DNA of 64,000 nucleotides from positions 87,765,980 through 87,829,979 of the forward strand of contig CP136063.1 of NCBI GenBank assembly GCA_032622095.1, given 5' to 3'. The notes under the pieces are model-generated. The model had not been told where the DNA came from and did no database searches. It saw only the letters and a program-made list of their open reading frames with translations. The stretch comes from Siphonodentalium dalli (taxonomy: Eukaryota > Mollusca > Scaphopoda > Gadilida > Siphonodentaliidae). Position numbers and translations under genes: made by a program. Below, piece by piece: positions 62,227-64,000 of the stretch; the stretch's first letter is position 1; each line of letters begins with the position of its first letter.

Positions 62227-62248
62227 GTGAGTAAATAGGCATTATGTC

Positions 62249-62684
62249 CAAGCCTGAATTTAGTGTGTCTGACATTTGCTAAACGAGGTCCCCAGATGGT
62301 TAAATTAGTGAGGCTATCCCGCATGGTAGGCTAGCAAATTCATCCTCTGGGGACCTCATTCTGCTTAGGCCTCATCTTGTGGAAAGTATCTATTGTCTCA
62401 AATTAACAATGCTTTTATGACTGTTTCCCTTCTGTTGAGTTTCTATATCCCCTAATTTGCAGAAGATAAAATGCATTAATGAGGTGACTAATGGGTGAAC
62501 ATCACCAACTTCAAATGGGAAACTTCAATCTGATCCTCGGTCTCCCATAGCAGTTGAGGTCTAAGCAGAATGAGGTTCCCAGAGGGTGTATTTGGTGATG
62601 CTAGCCCACTGTGCAGGATAGTGTCACTGAATTCACCCACTGGGGACCTCATTCTGCAAATGTCAGACACTAAATTCAGGCTTG
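62249..62684. mobile_element. MITE-B copy 10 with target duplication
   Basis: Flanked by ATTATGTC at 62241-62248 and 62685-62692. Ends CAAGCCTGAATTTAGTGTG and CACTAAATTCAGGCTTG are nearly perfect. It lies 22 nt past the donor of exon 17. Confidence 0.93.
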
Positions 62685-62732
62685 ATTATGTCAAAGAAAT
62701 GAGTAAATACTTGTAAAGAAGAAGTACCTCAA

Positions 62733-62840
62733 GCAGGGCCCAAGCTAGGGGTTGATGGTAGGGCGAAGTGACTTCTCCCTCTAGAGATTTTAGGGAGACT
62801 TCAGTTCAAAATAGGGAGAAGTAGGGAGACTTAAGAAAAA
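62733..62840. mobile_element. MITE-H fragment
   Basis: GCAGGGCCCAAGCTAGGGG, CGAAGTGACTTCTCCCTC and ATAGGGAGAAGTAGGGAGAC. No right end found. Confidence 0.55.
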
Positions 62841-64000
62841 CATAAGAAACACTTATTAATTTCAAAATATCGATTTACCGTAGATTTCTGACTATAGGTC
62901 GCTATTTTTGACCCAGTATTTCCCCTCAAAATGTGCATGCGCCTTTTACAATGCACCATACCATGGTACTGGTAAGTCAATAGGGGGCTGAATTCTGGCC
63001 AACAACTGCTGAATTCTGGGCTACAACTTCGGAACAGAGGTGTGTTTTGGCAGTCGCCGCGACGAAGAGTGCGTAACCGCTCACCTCAAAACAAGGTCTA
63101 CACCAACAAAATGTTTAATTAGAAATAAAAACAATTAAAATATTAATAGTTGTTACTAGTGTATGTATTCCCTATCCAATTAATAAAATATCATTATAAG
63201 AATCCAACATGAGACACTCTCCGTCTGAGGAAGGGCTTTTGATTTCACTACACCACATAGTTTAGAGTGGTACTGTAAACACAATACCACTGAAGGAAAC
63301 CAAGCAGTGTTCGCGCTGGACCGAAAAAAACTTTAGCCAAAAGTTTAGCCAAATGAAAATTACATTAGCCAAATGAAAAAAACTTTAGCCAAATGTTTTT
63401 TGGTCAAATTAAAAAAAACTATGGCCAAATTAAATCATCGTTTTCTGGTCGGTTTACAATTAATGACTAAAACGTCAAATCTAACAGACACAGGTAACAT
63501 ACACAATAATTTAACTGATTTTGAACTAAAAATATATATATATATATCATTTATTAAACATTTATTAATCTTTATGTGAAAGAACGATTTGAGAGGGGGG
63601 GGGAGGGGTAACCCGGGATTGTCCTTTTTAATGTCATTATCTTTTTGTTTTATATCAATATCTTTTTTTAAATCATTAAATATTAATTATCCTTGCGAAA
63701 ATATCTAAGTGACATCTGGAAACTAATAACGTAATATTGTTACGCCATTATCAAATTACAATCTGTCGTAAAAGCATGCATATTATTTTGAATGCATCGG
63801 TATTGACGACAAATAGCCACAAAATATCTGTCGGGATTCACATTTGGCTGATTAAGCTATTGTCTTACAATCGGTGCTCATAAACCCTGCCCTGTCAGTG
63901 ACCAGACAGACAATGGGGGATTAGCGGATTAAATGTAAAACAATGACCTTTTGCTGTTTCGTGCAGAGTGACGGGTTTTCCTTTGTACTGTCCGCGATCG
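62841..64000. other. Intron with AGCCAAA tandem words; no exon seen
   Basis: TTTAGCCAAATGAAAA-type repeats lie at 63320-63430, close to CAGTGTTCGCGCTGGACC, which could be a hAT-type end. TA dinucleotides at 63528-63548. The next E1 exon, expected to begin by completing a valine and cysteine, is not found. Confidence 0.4.

Noticed and set aside
61588-61827. Acidic D/N-rich open frame
   Set aside because: Direct translation of the GAT trinucleotide tract within an intron.
10170-62226. Assignment of the E1 gene to UBA1
   Set aside because: [16 protein letters not shown] and [10 protein letters not shown] agree with UBA6; UBA1 usually has VGAGAIGCE and N-RYD. A few UBA1-like blocks ([11 protein letters not shown]) leave slight doubt.

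Overview
The window is eukaryotic nuclear DNA, almost certainly from an invertebrate and probably a mollusc, most likely a bivalve. The signs are one gene split into many small GT-AG exons, AT-rich introns, tRNA-derived SINEs ending in a GTTAAACACCAATAAATAA-like tail of a kind common in molluscs, and tandem-core repeats like those known from bivalves. Species cannot be named from sequence alone. I see no bacterial, CRISPR, rRNA or intact tRNA feature.

The only confident protein-coding gene is an E1 ubiquitin-activating enzyme of the UBA6 type on the + strand. Seventeen consecutive coding exons (29 to 147 nt, 1,407 nt, about 469 codons) run from 10170 to 62226. All phases agree and no internal residue block is missing compared with the family. 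They cover the inactive adenylation domain, the first catalytic-cysteine half-domain (FCCH), the four-helix bundle and the start of the active adenylation domain with its GxGxxG loop. The start codon and first exon(s) lie upstream of 10170, probably outside the window. The catalytic cysteine domain and the ubiquitin-fold domain lie beyond 64000.

The rest is intron or upstream DNA filled with repeats. I name the families by letter. MITE-A is a roughly 215 bp fold-back element with a TA target site and 16 copies or fragments. MITE-B is a fold-back element of 250 to 460 bp built of hairpins, with 8-bp target duplications in five copies. MITE-C and MITE-D have CCCTTT-type ends on TTAA (piggyBac-like). 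MITE-E and MITE-F have AGG ends on TTAA. MITE-H and one further element have CAGGG ends with 8-bp duplications (hAT-like). There are also SINEs, LINE 3' fragments with a C-x2-C...H-x4-C motif, several arrays with 130 to 175 bp periods, a 32-bp minisatellite and a 4.6-kb element with about 46-bp terminal inverted repeats.

Layout: 0-10 kb holds a triplicated MITE-C unit, MITE-B pairs and a degraded 140-150 bp array. 10.4-14.4 kb is a 155/164-bp satellite in a duplicated block. 14.4-38.5 kb, mostly one 21.9-kb intron, holds MITEs, a hAT-like insertion, LINE pieces, the minisatellite and large hairpins. 38.5-45.3 kb is an exon cluster. 45.6-50.5 kb holds the large inverted-repeat element and a related MITE. 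51-52 kb has two LINE tails facing each other with trinucleotide repeats. 52-62.2 kb holds ten more exons, spaced 0.6 to 1.9 kb apart. 62.2-64 kb is intron.

No new multi-gene system is visible. The most informative material is the transposon record: empty sites, target duplications, nested insertions and local duplications, which allow several superfamily assignments directly from sequence.
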